A stretch of DNA of 64,000 bases. It comes from Alkalihalobacillus pseudalcaliphilus. Lineage in GTDB: Bacteria > Bacillota > Bacilli > Bacillales > Bacillaceae_D. The stretch covers positions 1-64,000 of the forward strand of contig NZ_JAQQWS010000007.1 of the NCBI RefSeq assembly GCF_028610675.1, read 5' to 3'. Positions 1-9,063 of this stretch are shown in pieces. The notes under the pieces were generated by a model. It searched no databases, had not been told where the DNA came from, and was given only the letters and a program-made list of their open reading frames with translations. Within the stretch, counting starts at the first letter, position 1; each line of letters opens with the position of its first letter. The position numbers and the translations under genes were made by a program.

Positions 1-81
1 AGTTTTTCGTCGTTGAAACTATTGTAACAGGAGTTTAATGATGTCTTTTCTTTTTACACAATTATATGGACTTAATCTCTT

Positions 82-470
82 TTTCTGCTCGCAACCCCGA
101 GATTCCGCGTTTGCTCGGGCTTTCTTTCTCTTTTTCTGCATGCAACCCCGAGATTCCGCGTTTGCTCGGGCTTTCTTTCTCTTTTTCTGCTCGCAACCCC
201 GAGATTCCTCGTTTGCTCGGGCTTTCTTCCTCTTTTTCTTCTCGCAACCCCGAGATTCCGCGTTTGCTCGGGCTTTCTTTCTCTTTTCCTCCTCGCAACC
301 CCGAGATTCCGCGTTTGCTCGGGCTTTCTTTCTCTTTTTCTGCATGCAACCCCGAGATTCCTCGTTTGCTCGGGCTTTCTTCCTCTTTTCCTCCTCGCAA
401 CCCCGAGATTCCTCGTTTGCTCGGGCTTTCTTCCTCTTTTCCTCCTCGCAACCCCGAGATTCACCCTCTC
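82..470. repeat. Family A hairpin array 1 (51-bp units)
   Basis: Eight copies of a unit beginning GCAACCCCGAGATTC start at 91, 142, 193, 244, 295, 346, 397 and 448, exactly 51 bp apart. Each full unit has an inverted repeat, CCCGAG, a 12-nt loop and CTCGGG (first copy 96-101 and 114-119), followed by a pyrimidine-rich tract and TGCTC or TGCAT. The last unit lacks its right arm. Because 51 is a multiple of three and the unit lacks stops in most frames, five overlapping reading frames of 108-147 codons are open here. I read this as a non-coding repeat, not a gene. Confidence 0.95.
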
Positions 471-570
471 CTCTTGAGTAACTGACATTTTTTTACTTTT
501 TCGTGCTGTTACTGACCAGCTACCTTCGAGTAACTGACATGTTTGGACACTTTTGTGCAGACTCTTTGTT
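471..570. repeat. Family C hairpin repeats, two copies
   Basis: Joined directly to family A array 1. GAGTAACTGACA occurs at 476-487 and 528-539, 52 bp apart. In the first copy AGTAAC (477-482) can pair with GTTACT (508-513) across a T-rich loop; the second copy has a degenerate right arm. The same motif recurs near 27.8 kb and 47.1-47.65 kb. Confidence 0.8.
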
Positions 571-1228
571 TCGTGTGCTTCCCATTCATAAACTAAATTG
601 AATGAAGCCCCACCAGTTAAAGAGCCAAACTATACTTTCATGTTTGTTGGTGTTGGAGCGGTTTTTGGGCTCCGACATAGGCGTTTTGTATGAAAGTTCA
701 ATGGGTCATGCTCATTTTCAAGATAATTTTACCTTTCAGTCTTTGTTTTTGGATGCTTATCCTGATGGGTTACTACTCTCTCTTTTTTGTTTGTGGTTGC
801 TGTTTGTGAGGCGTGCTGGAGCTTTTTGGAATGGCCCATGCGGGCAATATCCAAAAAGTAGTGGGCTACGGCTAAATGTAAGAATTCTCAAAACCATCTA
901 TGAATGAAATGTCAATAGTGATTTAACCGACCTTTCACTCCTTTTCATTATCCTCATCCTGCTTTGGCGACAACATAAACGACTCTTCACTCCTTTTCGT
1001 TGTCCTCATCTTTTCTCTCCGTCCTATTATTACTTTCCGTCCCCTCCTTCATACAACATAGCACCTCTTTTTTCCAGCTCCAAAGTGTACATTGTTATTT
1101 AATCTTTTTCGGATATTCGTAGATAAGCATTTATACAGTTAAAGAGTACAATCACGCTTTCACGTGTGTTGGTGCTCAGTGAGTCGGGCTATGGTTTGTG
1201 GCCTTTAGGTTTCTAAAACGCAAACAAT
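541..1228. other. Gene-poor region with degenerate repeats
   Basis: I see no convincing gene. A 101-codon frame at 602-907 lacks a ribosome binding site and consists largely of the hairpin element at 635-696. A short direct repeat, ACTCCTTTTC followed by a TCCTCATC tail, occurs near 936 and 991. The words CAGTTAAAGAG (614-624 and again near 1137) and GTGTTGGTG recur and link the region to the repeat-rich stretch at 47.5-47.8 kb. Confidence 0.5.
635..696. repeat. Family D hairpin element, copy 1
   Basis: A 62-bp imperfect inverted repeat. CTTTCA (635-640) pairs with TGAAAG (691-696), and an inner GGAGC pairs with GCTCC across a short T-rich loop. A diverged copy lies at 47715-47774. Both copies follow the word CCACCAGTTAAAGAG, at 610-624 here and 47499-47513 there. 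Confidence 0.7.
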
Positions 1229-1258
1229 CCGAGCTCATCTTGTAGATGAGCTCGGATT
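1229..1258 (-). terminator. Rho-independent terminator of the dynamin-like gene
   Basis: CCGAGCTCATC and GATGAGCTCGG form an 11-bp stem with a 5-nt loop eight bases after the stop codon. Read on the minus strand, the stem is followed by TTGTTTG, a modest U tract. Confidence 0.75.
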
Positions 1259-1266
1259 ATAACAAA

Positions 1267-3999
1267 TTATACTTTCAATTCAAACTCTTGCTCTTCTTTT
1301 GTCAGCCACTCATACTGACGGACGCGCACGTTAAAGAGAGTAAGTGGGTCACGATAAATTTCTGGCTGTGATTGTAAAGTATCGATGGCAGAATTATTAT
1401 CTTCAATTGATCGTTCAGTATCTTGCTTCGCCTCTGCCATGACGTTAAATGAATGTTTGAAAAAGATCTGAACATCCCGTTCTAACCCACGCTCAAATAA
1501 TTCAAATTGCATGAGGAATTGGTTGGCTATTCTTTGGGCTACTTGAGTAAAGTCTTCAGTTTGGAAAAACTTCACATACATTTTGTAGACCATCGCTTTG
1601 TTTGGTAAGGAAGCAAATAATCTTCCTGAGCCTTTTAACATTAATTGCGAAGGACTCATGCGATTGAATAAGTTCACAGGTTCGATGGCAACACCAGCAC
1701 TCATACGTTCAACGTCACGATGCCAGTCATCTAGAATTCGGAAATCGCCATCCATATTAAAGCGTTCTTGCATGTAAAGCTTATTGAAACCTTGTGCCAT
1801 CTCTTTTAAATAAGATTGACTTCGGATAAAAGCTACATTTGAAGTCTCAAGCCATCTTTGAAAGTCTGCTGTTACTTTAGGCATAACCTTTGTATTTAAA
1901 TACTCTCTAATTCTCTCATTTACTTGCTCATTTAATACGACTGGTAATGTTCTAAAATCACTGTCTTCTTTCACCAATTCCTTACACTCTCGAATTAATT
2001 CAGGAATCTTCGTTTCTATTTCTTTTTTAATATTTGTACGGATTTGTTGATAGGAACCTATAATATTTTGCCCTTCTTCTTTTTGAAGGTCCTCAAGTTG
2101 GTGGACAGCTGCGTTAAGCTTTTCCTTCATCTGCTCATTCCAATGAACCGATTGGAAATGCTCTTTTTCCATCGATACTCGTTGTTCAAATAAATAAGAA
2201 ATTGTTTCACGAATGAAATACAATACCTTCTCACTTCGTTGTTGCTCAATATGAACATTTGGATTTGAATTTCGAATAAATTCCGAAACGAGAGCAAGTG
2301 AGTCCTTTGGATTATAGGAGTGTATTTGCGCTTTAGGGAAATAATAATTGATCCTCGATCTTGTCTCCGTTAAAATTCTTTCTTCTTCATATTCACTATA
2401 GATCCCATCCATTTTGTTAAAAATAAAATGGAGAGGAATATCCGAATACTTATTTTTTACTTTAAGTAAAAACTCTCTTTCTTGATCCGTGAATGGATGA
2501 TTGCCATTTAGAACAAAAATAATACTATCTGAAATCGGTAAATACTTAAACCAACTTTCTTGATTACTCTCATCTCGAGTAATAAGCGGCGTATCAACAA
2601 ATGTTAGTTGATTTTGACCGAGAAATGGAGATGGAGAATGTACTTCAAGCACCGAAAAATCTTGATGATCAGTTACAGTCTCAGCCTCATTCGCAGGTAA
2701 GTCTTCATTCCCATCTAACTCGGTTTGCATGTGGTCAATCTCTGTTATTTGCTCTTCTCCATCTTTAAGAAAGATAAAGGATTGATGGTCATCAGTAAAG
2801 TTGACAGGACCAACGACACTTTCTAAGAAGTTATGTTTAGCAGCCTTTGAAGCTCCGATTACCGTCACTTGCTGCCTATCAAAATCTAATAACTGCTCAA
2901 TAAACCATCGTAACCGACCACTAACGTCTAAACCATTCTTTTTCGCCCAGTTCGCAATCTCTTGGAAAAGCATTAAGCTATTTTCAAGCCAATCCTTATT
3001 TGATTGCCATTTGCGCATACTTTCTTTCGCTTCAAATACATCAGATTCATCAAGCTGATTAGCAAATATCTCATTCCATGCAACAATCGCGGTCACACTG
3101 AATACATCTTCACTTTTCTTCGTAAGACGCTGCCAGTTCTTTAAATGCAAAGGCATAATGGCCTCAATTTCTTTCAAGTAATACTGACCACTCACTAGTT
3201 CTAAATATGTTGTCTCATATCTTTTAGATAGCAATGGCCAGGCCATACCCTCTTGCCCGTGTGTATGACTGAAAATTTGATTAAACTCCAATAACCATTC
3301 AAAATAAAGCTCTTCGCCTTGATAACTTTCCCACATAATATCGACGATTTGTTCATATTTACGTCCATCTAATTCCGCTAGTTTATTAAGAAATTCGGTA
3401 AAATATGATGGATTGGTGGTTGTCGTTAATCCTTGTTTGATATAGTCTGCTACCTTATCAAACCAAGAAAGTTGCTCTGTACGAATCGCTTCACGAATGG
3501 CCAATTCAAGGGCAGAGCTATAATCACGATATTCCTCAAAGAAAGCCCGTGCAATTTCCGTAATGTTAGGGTAATCCGGATTTAATTCCACGGCATCTTT
3601 AATTGTTTTTGCCGCGTCATCAAGCTTACCTTCTTCCATTAAAATAGAAAAGAGTTGCAAAAATACCTCTGTTTTTAATGTAACATCGGAAGATTTTATT
3701 GATTGATACATTCTTCTAGCATCTTTTGTTAGACCTTGTGCATCATAAGCATCAGCGATATTCTTTTTTGCCCACGGTGCTTTTTCACCATTGACTTGCT
3801 CCCATTTAAAAATAGCCGTCTCAAAATCTTTTATTTGAAAGTAAAGCTCACCTTGTGCGTAACGAATATCATCCTCGCTATGGTTCTGCTCTTCTTTTGG
3901 TTGATTGAATAAGATCGCTAATTGCTCAAGCTCTGTTTGATTTGGCAATGTTTGCACTAGTTGTTTATATGAATGTTTGTTAATTAATAATGTATCCAT
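1267..3999 (-). CDS. TPR and dynamin-like GTPase-fold protein, degenerate P-loop
   Basis: A 910-residue protein. Residues about 40-170 read as TPR-like helix pairs. Residues about 375-560 resemble a dynamin-family G domain, with a VDTP motif (G3) at 468-471 and NKMD (G4) at 528-531. The G1 position reads GASKAAKH at 382-389: the second conserved glycine and the Ser/Thr after the lysine are both missing, so nucleotide binding is uncertain. The C-terminal third is helical and charged, as in dynamin stalks. The start is ATG after AAAGGATG. A Spo0A-box-like TGTCGAAA lies about 30 bp upstream on the coding strand. It is transcribed alone and ends at a hairpin. Family assignment is inference from motifs; a role in membrane remodelling is typical of such proteins but not shown here. 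Confidence 0.75.
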   Translation of the reverse strand: MDTLLINKHSYKQLVQTLPNQTELEQLAILFNQPKEEQNHSEDDIRYAQGELYFQIKDFETAIFKWEQVNGEKAPWAKKNIADAYDAQGLTKDARRMYQSIKSSDVTLKTEVFLQLFSILMEEGKLDDAAKTIKDAVELNPDYPNITEIARAFFEEYRDYSSALELAIREAIRTEQLSWFDKVADYIKQGLTTTTNPSYFTEFLNKLAELDGRKYEQIVDIMWESYQGEELYFEWLLEFNQIFSHTHGQEGMAWPLLSKRYETTYLELVSGQYYLKEIEAIMPLHLKNWQRLTKKSEDVFSVTAIVAWNEIFANQLDESDVFEAKESMRKWQSNKDWLENSLMLFQEIANWAKKNGLDVSGRLRWFIEQLLDFDRQQVTVIGASKAAKHNFLESVVGPVNFTDDHQSFIFLKDGEEQITEIDHMQTELDGNEDLPANEAETVTDHQDFSVLEVHSPSPFLGQNQLTFVDTPLITRDESNQESWFKYLPISDSIIFVLNGNHPFTDQEREFLLKVKNKYSDIPLHFIFNKMDGIYSEYEEERILTETRSRINYYFPKAQIHSYNPKDSLALVSEFIRNSNPNVHIEQQRSEKVLYFIRETISYLFEQRVSMEKEHFQSVHWNEQMKEKLNAAVHQLEDLQKEEGQNIIGSYQQIRTNIKKEIETKIPELIRECKELVKEDSDFRTLPVVLNEQVNERIREYLNTKVMPKVTADFQRWLETSNVAFIRSQSYLKEMAQGFNKLYMQERFNMDGDFRILDDWHRDVERMSAGVAIEPVNLFNRMSPSQLMLKGSGRLFASLPNKAMVYKMYVKFFQTEDFTQVAQRIANQFLMQFELFERGLERDVQIFFKHSFNVMAEAKQDTERSIEDNNSAIDTLQSQPEIYRDPLTLFNVRVRQYEWLTKEEQEFELKV

Positions 4000-4212
4000 G
4001 ATTAATCATCCTTTCTCATTAAAGTCATATTTCGACACAATTTCCGTTTATCTATACAGACAAAAAAAGACAAATCGCTATTTTGTCTGCACCTTGATTG
4101 TCAACCTCGCGTTATGTAATTATGACTATGGTGCGATTGTAACAGATAATAATGTTTCGTTCTTTGCAGAAATATTTCATTTTATCTACAAATCACGACT
4201 TTTTTTAACATT

Positions 4213-4252
4213 GTAAAGGAAACTTGACGTAAAGGAAACTTTACTTTATGAT
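4213..4252 (+). promoter_or_regulatory. Promoter with tandem operators for the HTH module
   Basis: A sigma-A promoter has TTGACG (4224-4229), a 17-bp spacer and TATGAT (4247-4252). Two abutting 16-bp sites cover it: GTAAAG-GAAA-CTTGAC at 4213-4228, whose right half contains most of the -35 box, and the perfect inverted repeat GTAAAG-GAAA-CTTTAC at 4229-4244 in the spacer. The same motif recurs at the two paralogous modules, which points to autorepression by the HTH protein. Confidence 0.8.
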
Positions 4253-4269
4253 AATTATTAACAAATGAG

Positions 4270-4479
4270 GTGATGATGTTGAAAAACCATATCGTTCAGT
4301 ATCGGAAAAAATTCGGCTTCTCACAGGATGCCTTAGCGAAAAAGTTAGGTGTTTCAAGACAAACAATCATTTCAATTGAAAAAGGGAAGTATTCACCTTC
4401 TTTGCCCTTGGCCTTTGAATTAGCAATAACATTTGAAACGACTATTGAAAATTTGTTTATTTATGAAAAAGAGAGCTAA
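4270..4479 (+). CDS. Small Xre-family HTH regulator (module 1)
   Basis: A 69-residue protein that is almost entirely one HTH_3 domain; the turn and recognition helix are near GVSRQTIISIEKG. Its start has an alternative: TTG/ATG codons cluster at 4270-4281, and the GAGGTGATGATG context supports initiation here. Paralogues at 38197-38400 and 39032-39250 share the SRQTI/TRQTI recognition helix and the PSL-LA-L continuation. It heads an operon with two small membrane proteins and most likely represses its own promoter through the GTAAAG-N4-CTTTAC sites. Confidence 0.85.
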   Translation: MMMLKNHIVQYRKKFGFSQDALAKKLGVSRQTIISIEKGKYSPSLPLAFELAITFETTIENLFIYEKES

Positions 4480-4510
4480 CATCCACTTTCAAATTTAGGA
4501 GGTACCATAC

Positions 4511-4888
4511 ATGAATTATATGCCGAGACTATTTATTGTAGTCGGATCGATTAACTTATTCATCTTTAGTTTTGTTCTGTTTGCAGCTTGGATGGCTAGC
4601 AGTTTACCACCAGCAGGTACACTTATTTTCGTAGCCATGGCTGTCATGGGGTTTTGTTTAAGTTATTTACAGCCGCACTTTAAAGAAAATGATGAACGTA
4701 TGAGGCTGATCCGCTACAAAGGGCTATTCGCATCATTTTTTGCAACGATCGCTTATTTCGGAATATTTAATATTCTATTAGTAACTGAGCGGATTTCTAT
4801 CACTGCCCTTGATTTAGTACAAATAATAACGACTTTATATATTTGTACCGTATTTATTTCTTTTGTTATTTATGCCAAAAAGATTTGA
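4511..4888 (+). CDS. Four-helix membrane protein, DUF2178-like (module 1)
   Basis: 125 residues with two hydrophobic helix pairs joined by a cytoplasmic-type charged loop, ENDERMRLIRYKG, near residue 58. A DER-type loop of this kind is seen in DUF2178-like proteins usually encoded beside small Xre regulators. A strong AGGAGGT ribosome binding site precedes the ATG. It lies 31 bp after the HTH gene and is presumably cotranscribed. The function is unknown. Confidence 0.75.
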   Translation: MNYMPRLFIVVGSINLFIFSFVLFAAWMASSLPPAGTLIFVAMAVMGFCLSYLQPHFKENDERMRLIRYKGLFASFFATIAYFGIFNILLVTERISITALDLVQIITTLYICTVFISFVIYAKKI

Positions 4889-4913
4889 GAATATCATACT
4901 TGGAGGTAAAAAG

Positions 4914-5093
4914 ATGACTACACAACTACTCACTACATTAATTGTTATACTTTGTGGAAGTGTCATAAGTTATTTCATCATTCGCAAACATACAAACGAA
5001 GAAAAGAGTTTGAGCAAGAGAGGTTTTTATCAACTTTTACTTTTATTTGCTGCTATATTTGTTGTTATGATCTTGTTAGTCCTCTTAGTCTGA
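4914..5093 (+). CDS. Small two-helix membrane protein (module 1)
   Basis: 59 residues: a hydrophobic N-terminal helix, a charged middle (RKHTNEEKSLSKRG) and a second hydrophobic helix ending in VLLVLLV. I chose the ATG at 4914 because TGGAGGT lies 6-8 bases upstream; a longer frame from 4863 would overlap the previous gene and lacks a ribosome binding site. It is the third gene of module 1, matching the small third gene (37471-37710) of module 2. The function is unknown. Confidence 0.65.
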   Translation: MTTQLLTTLIVILCGSVISYFIIRKHTNEEKSLSKRGFYQLLLLFAAIFVVMILLVLLV

Positions 5094-5139
5094 GCTGCCT
5101 GTTGAAGGATTTGAAGCTCCCCCATAGCCAAAGGTACGT

Positions 5140-5179
5140 AAAAGACACCTACAATAAAAATATCTCGAAGGTGTCTTTT
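5140..5179. terminator. Bidirectional terminator
   Basis: AAAAGACACCT (5140-5150) pairs with AGGTGTCTTTT (5169-5179). It has A and T tracts on either side and lies between the convergent module 1 operon and glpK, so it can serve both. Confidence 0.85.
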
Positions 5180-5230
5180 ATTCCTCTTGATAATAAGTAT
5201 TCTTGGGAACTATATTTTCTCGCCCCGTAC

Positions 5231-6739
5231 TTATTTCTTTTTCCTCACCTTAAAGGACATTGTCGCTTCAACCGCTTCTTTCCAACCATCATAAAGCAAT
5301 TCCCTTTCGTCATCACTCATTTCCGGATGATAACGGTGATCCATTTTCCAATTGTTAGCGATGTCTTCTTTACTTTCCCAAAATCCAGTCGCTAAACCGG
5401 CCAAATAAGCGGCACCTAAAGCGGTTGTTTCATTAACAACTGGACGTTCAACCGTTGCCTGTAACATATCACTTTGAAATTGCATCAGGAAGTTATTCTT
5501 AACAACTCCACCATCTGCTCTCAATTTCTTCAATTCGATGCCTGAATCTGCTTCCATGGCCATTAAGACATCCTTCGTTTGATAAGCAAGTGCTTCCAAT
5601 GTTGCTCGAATGAAATGCTCCTTAGACGTAGCACGTGTTAGACCAAAAATAGCTCCTCTTGCTTCACTATCCCAATAAGGCGTCCCTAAACCAACAAATG
5701 CTGGTACTACATAAACACCTTCTGTAGACACAACCTTGGTCGCATACGCTTCAGTTTCTGCCGCAGATTGAATCAAACGCAAACCGTCCCGTAACCATTG
5801 AACAGCAGAACCCGCAACAAAAATGCTGCCTTCAAGAGCATATTCAACCTTACCATCTATTCCCCAGGCAATGGTTGTTAACAAACCATTCTCTGAACGA
5901 ACAGGCTCTTCTCCTGTATTCATCAGCATGAAACAACCGGTTCCATACGTATTTTTCACCATTCCTTTTTCAAAACAAGCTTGTCCGAATAGTGCCGCCT
6001 GTTGGTCACCAGCAATTCCAGCAATCGGAGCTTCAACTCCAAAGAAATGGTCCGTTACCGTTTGTGCATAAACTTCTGATGAAGACCGAACTTCAGGTAA
6101 CACGGATTTCGGTACATTTAATATCTCCAATAACTGTTCATCCCATTGCAAATCGTAAATATTGTACATCAGTGTTCTAGACGCATTGGAGTAATCGGTA
6201 ACATGAGCAGCTCCATTACTAAGTTTCCAGATAAGCCAAGTATCAATCGTTCCAAATAATAATTCCCCTGCTTCCGCTCTTTCTCTCGCCCCATCAACAT
6301 GGTCTAAAATCCATTTCACTTTCGTTCCAGAGAAGTAAGGGTCGATTAACAAACCTGTTTTCGAGCGAAACATCTCTTCATGTCCCGCTTTTTTTAATTC
6401 ATCACAAATATCCGCAGTTTGACGTGATTGCCATACTAAGGCATGATATATCGGTTTTCCCGTTTGCTTATCCCAAACGACCGTTGTTTCACGTTGGTTT
6501 GTAATCCCAATACTTTCTATTTCCCGAGGTTGCACGGAGGCTTCCGATAATACTCCAGCCATTACAGCTAAAATAGAGCCCCAAATTTCATTCGCATCAT
6601 GCTCGACCCAACCTGATTGTGGAAAGTATTGCTTAAATTCACGCTGTGACTGGTGGACAACCTCCCCGTTCCGATTAAAAAGAATTGCCCGAGAGCTAGT
6701 CGTCCCTTGATCAAGGGACAAAATATATTTCTTTTCCAC
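5231..6739 (-). CDS. glpK: Glycerol kinase
   Basis: 502 residues, the usual GlpK length. It phosphorylates glycerol with ATP to sn-glycerol 3-phosphate in the cytoplasm. The FGGY-kinase signature starts at residue 8 (SLDQGTTSSRAI), and the GDQQAALFGQ motif begins at about 244. His231 sits in DHFFGVEAPIAG, matching the activation-loop histidine phosphorylated by HPr in Gram-positive enzymes, so activation by the PTS is expected. The start is ATG after a GGAGAGGATATT context. The usual partner glpF is not adjacent; the gene stands alone and ends at the bidirectional terminator. Confidence 0.97.
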   Translation of the reverse strand: MEKKYILSLDQGTTSSRAILFNRNGEVVHQSQREFKQYFPQSGWVEHDANEIWGSILAVMAGVLSEASVQPREIESIGITNQRETTVVWDKQTGKPIYHALVWQSRQTADICDELKKAGHEEMFRSKTGLLIDPYFSGTKVKWILDHVDGARERAEAGELLFGTIDTWLIWKLSNGAAHVTDYSNASRTLMYNIYDLQWDEQLLEILNVPKSVLPEVRSSSEVYAQTVTDHFFGVEAPIAGIAGDQQAALFGQACFEKGMVKNTYGTGCFMLMNTGEEPVRSENGLLTTIAWGIDGKVEYALEGSIFVAGSAVQWLRDGLRLIQSAAETEAYATKVVSTEGVYVVPAFVGLGTPYWDSEARGAIFGLTRATSKEHFIRATLEALAYQTKDVLMAMEADSGIELKKLRADGGVVKNNFLMQFQSDMLQATVERPVVNETTALGAAYLAGLATGFWESKEDIANNWKMDHRYHPEMSDDERELLYDGWKEAVEATMSFKVRKKK

Positions 6740-6907
6740 AAATATCCTCTCCTTTGCACCTTTTATTCCCCGATTTCTTATAAATAACTCCTTTTTTTCT
6801 AACTAAGGTTACAATTTAAGTATGACATTCGAAAAATTCAGGGAACTTTTTTGTCCTTATCTTACTCTAATTAATACAGACAAACAATAAGAAAGGGGTG
6901 AGGTATT

Positions 6908-7429
6908 TTGAAAAGTGATGCCAGACTACTCATTCATCAGATCAAAAGGAATAATATGAACATTCTTGTTACATGGTTTAAGGAAAGACAAACGAAATAT
7001 TACCGTATTGGATGGTCCTATTTAAAAAATCAGCATGATATTGAGGATGTGACACACTCCACCATTTTAAAGGTCTATGAAAATATTAGGCAACTTAAAC
7101 AACCAGATTACTTTGAAACGTGGGTTACTTCTATTTTTATTAATGAATGTAAAAATATTTATCGAAAACGTCAAAAAGAGCATACCCAGCATTTACAAGA
7201 AAAAGAGAAAATAACCCATACTGAAGTTGATTTAAAACTCGATTTATCTAGGCAGGTTGAGCAGTTGGACGAGCCTTATAAGGAAGTTATCCTCCTAAAA
7301 TTTTATAGTGATTATTCATTAGAGGAGATTTCAATGATAATAGATATTCCCATCGGGACCGTAAAATCAAGAATATACCGTGGTTTAAAAAAGTTACGTC
7401 ATAATTGGAAAGGAAGTGCTTACATATGA
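6908..7429 (+). CDS. ECF-type RNA polymerase sigma factor
   Basis: 173 residues with sigma-70 region 2 (about 25-90, including the DIEDVTH motif) and region 4 (about 118-165, SLEEISMIIDIPIGTVKSR), and no region 3, as in ECF factors. The TTG start is supported by AAAGGGGTGAGG five bases upstream. A GGGAAC element at 6841-6846 followed by a T-rich stretch could be an ECF-type autoregulated -35 box. The stop overlaps the start of the anti-sigma gene (ATGA), implying translational coupling. The signal is unknown. Confidence 0.9.
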   Translation: MKSDARLLIHQIKRNNMNILVTWFKERQTKYYRIGWSYLKNQHDIEDVTHSTILKVYENIRQLKQPDYFETWVTSIFINECKNIYRKRQKEHTQHLQEKEKITHTEVDLKLDLSRQVEQLDEPYKEVILLKFYSDYSLEEISMIIDIPIGTVKSRIYRGLKKLRHNWKGSAYI

Positions 7430-9018
7430 AAAGCAAAGAGGAATGCCACCTTTGTGAACAGCAAGCCATAGACTATCTTGAAAATCAATTAACAGAAACT
7501 GAAAGCCGATCTTTCGAAAAACATTTACTCTCCTCAGCGTCTTGTTTTCAAGAGTTACAAGAAGTAAAGCAGACTTTGTTTGAATTAAGGAATGAGAAGG
7601 ACACAGTCACTCCACCTAGTTCCTTCTTTGATAATGTAGAAGCTAAGATTAATTCTTCATCAAAAGTAAAACAACCTACATTTCATTCAAAATGGATGTG
7701 GATAGCTGTTTTCTTTCTAAGCTTCATCGGACTAAGTACAGCCGCTTATGCCACGAATGGCTTTCAAGATTTCACTGATTGGATGAAAACATATACGGCT
7801 GATGAAGAAGAGATGATCGATGAATTATTAGCTGTAGGTGTTGCAGAGACGGTCAATCTCTATGATAGCGATCAAAATATAGGGATAACCTTAACGACCA
7901 TTATTGCCGATAACGAAAAAATGGACATTTATTATGAAGTGGAGGATCTTTCTCAAGAAGAACTTTATATGATTCATTACGATGGCATTGAACCAACATT
8001 GATAAGCCAATCTGGACAAAAGGTATCTGCTGGAAGTGATTTCTTTTTTGTCCAATCCCATAAGCGATTGCATACGGATAAGCCTTATACGGTTGCTGGT
8101 ATGATCGGTATTCGTTCAACAAGCTTAGCAAATAAAATGGAACTCAACATCTCAGAATTAACGAAGGTAAGCAACCTTACACCATTTGACGATCCTATAA
8201 CTAAGTTTCACACTAAATACGAACATGTAACAGCTGATATTACCGGAGATTGGGACTTTAATATCGTCGTAGATCGTTCACCGATTTATAGAGTTCAAGC
8301 TTACAACGAGCTTGAAATGCCAATAAAAGATACCTTCTATAGATTAACCGGATTAGAACTAACACCCACACATACAAAACTGACTGGGACATATGCAAAT
8401 GAGCATGGTTTTAATCCTGATGAAGAATATATTGATCTGTCTGATGTTTTTATAGAGAGTCTTAAGATTAATGGTATGGAGCTTGAAAAAAAAGACTTCT
8501 ACATGTATGAACCCATTTATACACTTTATGAACAAGAAGAACTTAAGTCAATAGAACTGTTTATATCTAAAGCTAAATATTGGCATTATCTCAACGAGCC
8601 AATAAAAGAAATAACTCTCTCAGAAGAGCCCTTTTCATTTGAATTTCAAGAACAAGCTGCTCAAATTGAAATTGTAGATCAAGATGAAGACTATGTCTAT
8701 ATTCATATTCATACACCCTATTATGAAGGTCGTACCATCCAATACTATAGTTTAAATCTAGAATCTGAATTAGGACTGACTTATCATCAAGTTACAACAA
8801 ATGACGTTATTGTGCGAGATGGTGAAATAGTCGTTCGCGATGAACATTATTTCACAATTAATGAAGAGGATCTTTTTATCAACAGTTATACGACTGATTA
8901 TTATATCGCAGTCCCACGAGAAACGTATGAAAAACATCCCATTAAATACATTCAATTTGAAGGGTTTTCAGAGTGGATAGAAATAAACGAAACGATTGAG
9001 TTAGACCTCCATCATTAA
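7426..9018 (+). CDS. Membrane-anchored anti-sigma factor, DUF4179-like
   Basis: 530 residues from the ATG at 7426, which overlaps the sigma stop and follows GGAAAGGAAGTG. The N-terminal 75 residues are cytoplasmic and Cys/His-bearing (CHLCEQQ near residue 6, then KHLLSSASC), a degenerate zinc-anti-sigma-like pattern. One membrane helix follows (about 90-110, WMWIAVFFLSFIGLSTAAYA). The rest is a large beta-rich extracellular region resembling DUF4179 proteins, which pair with ECF factors. It probably sequesters the sigma factor and senses an envelope signal. It ends at a hairpin shared with the convergent gene. Confidence 0.85.
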   Translation: MKSKEECHLCEQQAIDYLENQLTETESRSFEKHLLSSASCFQELQEVKQTLFELRNEKDTVTPPSSFFDNVEAKINSSSKVKQPTFHSKWMWIAVFFLSFIGLSTAAYATNGFQDFTDWMKTYTADEEEMIDELLAVGVAETVNLYDSDQNIGITLTTIIADNEKMDIYYEVEDLSQEELYMIHYDGIEPTLISQSGQKVSAGSDFFFVQSHKRLHTDKPYTVAGMIGIRSTSLANKMELNISELTKVSNLTPFDDPITKFHTKYEHVTADITGDWDFNIVVDRSPIYRVQAYNELEMPIKDTFYRLTGLELTPTHTKLTGTYANEHGFNPDEEYIDLSDVFIESLKINGMELEKKDFYMYEPIYTLYEQEELKSIELFISKAKYWHYLNEPIKEITLSEEPFSFEFQEQAAQIEIVDQDEDYVYIHIHTPYYEGRTIQYYSLNLESELGLTYHQVTTNDVIVRDGEIVVRDEHYFTINEEDLFINSYTTDYYIAVPRETYEKHPIKYIQFEGFSEWIEINETIELDLHH

Positions 9019-9029
9019 AAAATGAAAAA

Positions 9030-9063
9030 CAGGAGCATTAAGCTTGATTAGCTTAAGCTCCTG
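9030..9063. terminator. Bidirectional terminator between convergent genes
   Basis: CAGGAGCATTAAGCT and AGCTTAAGCTCCTG form a long imperfect hairpin. The stop codon of the minus-strand transglutaminase-like gene (9053-9055) lies inside its right arm. Confidence 0.85.

Noticed and set aside
38..488. Overlapping open frames on both strands in array 1, and similar frames in arrays 2 and 3 (12724-13387, 33910-34480)
   Set aside because: They follow from a repeat period divisible by three and have no ribosome binding sites or coding bias.
602..907. 101-codon plus-strand frame
   Set aside because: Consists mainly of the family D hairpin and degenerate repeats; no ribosome binding site.
4863..4913. 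Upstream extension of the small membrane protein of module 1
   Set aside because: Overlaps the previous gene and lacks a ribosome binding site, whereas the ATG at 4914 has one.
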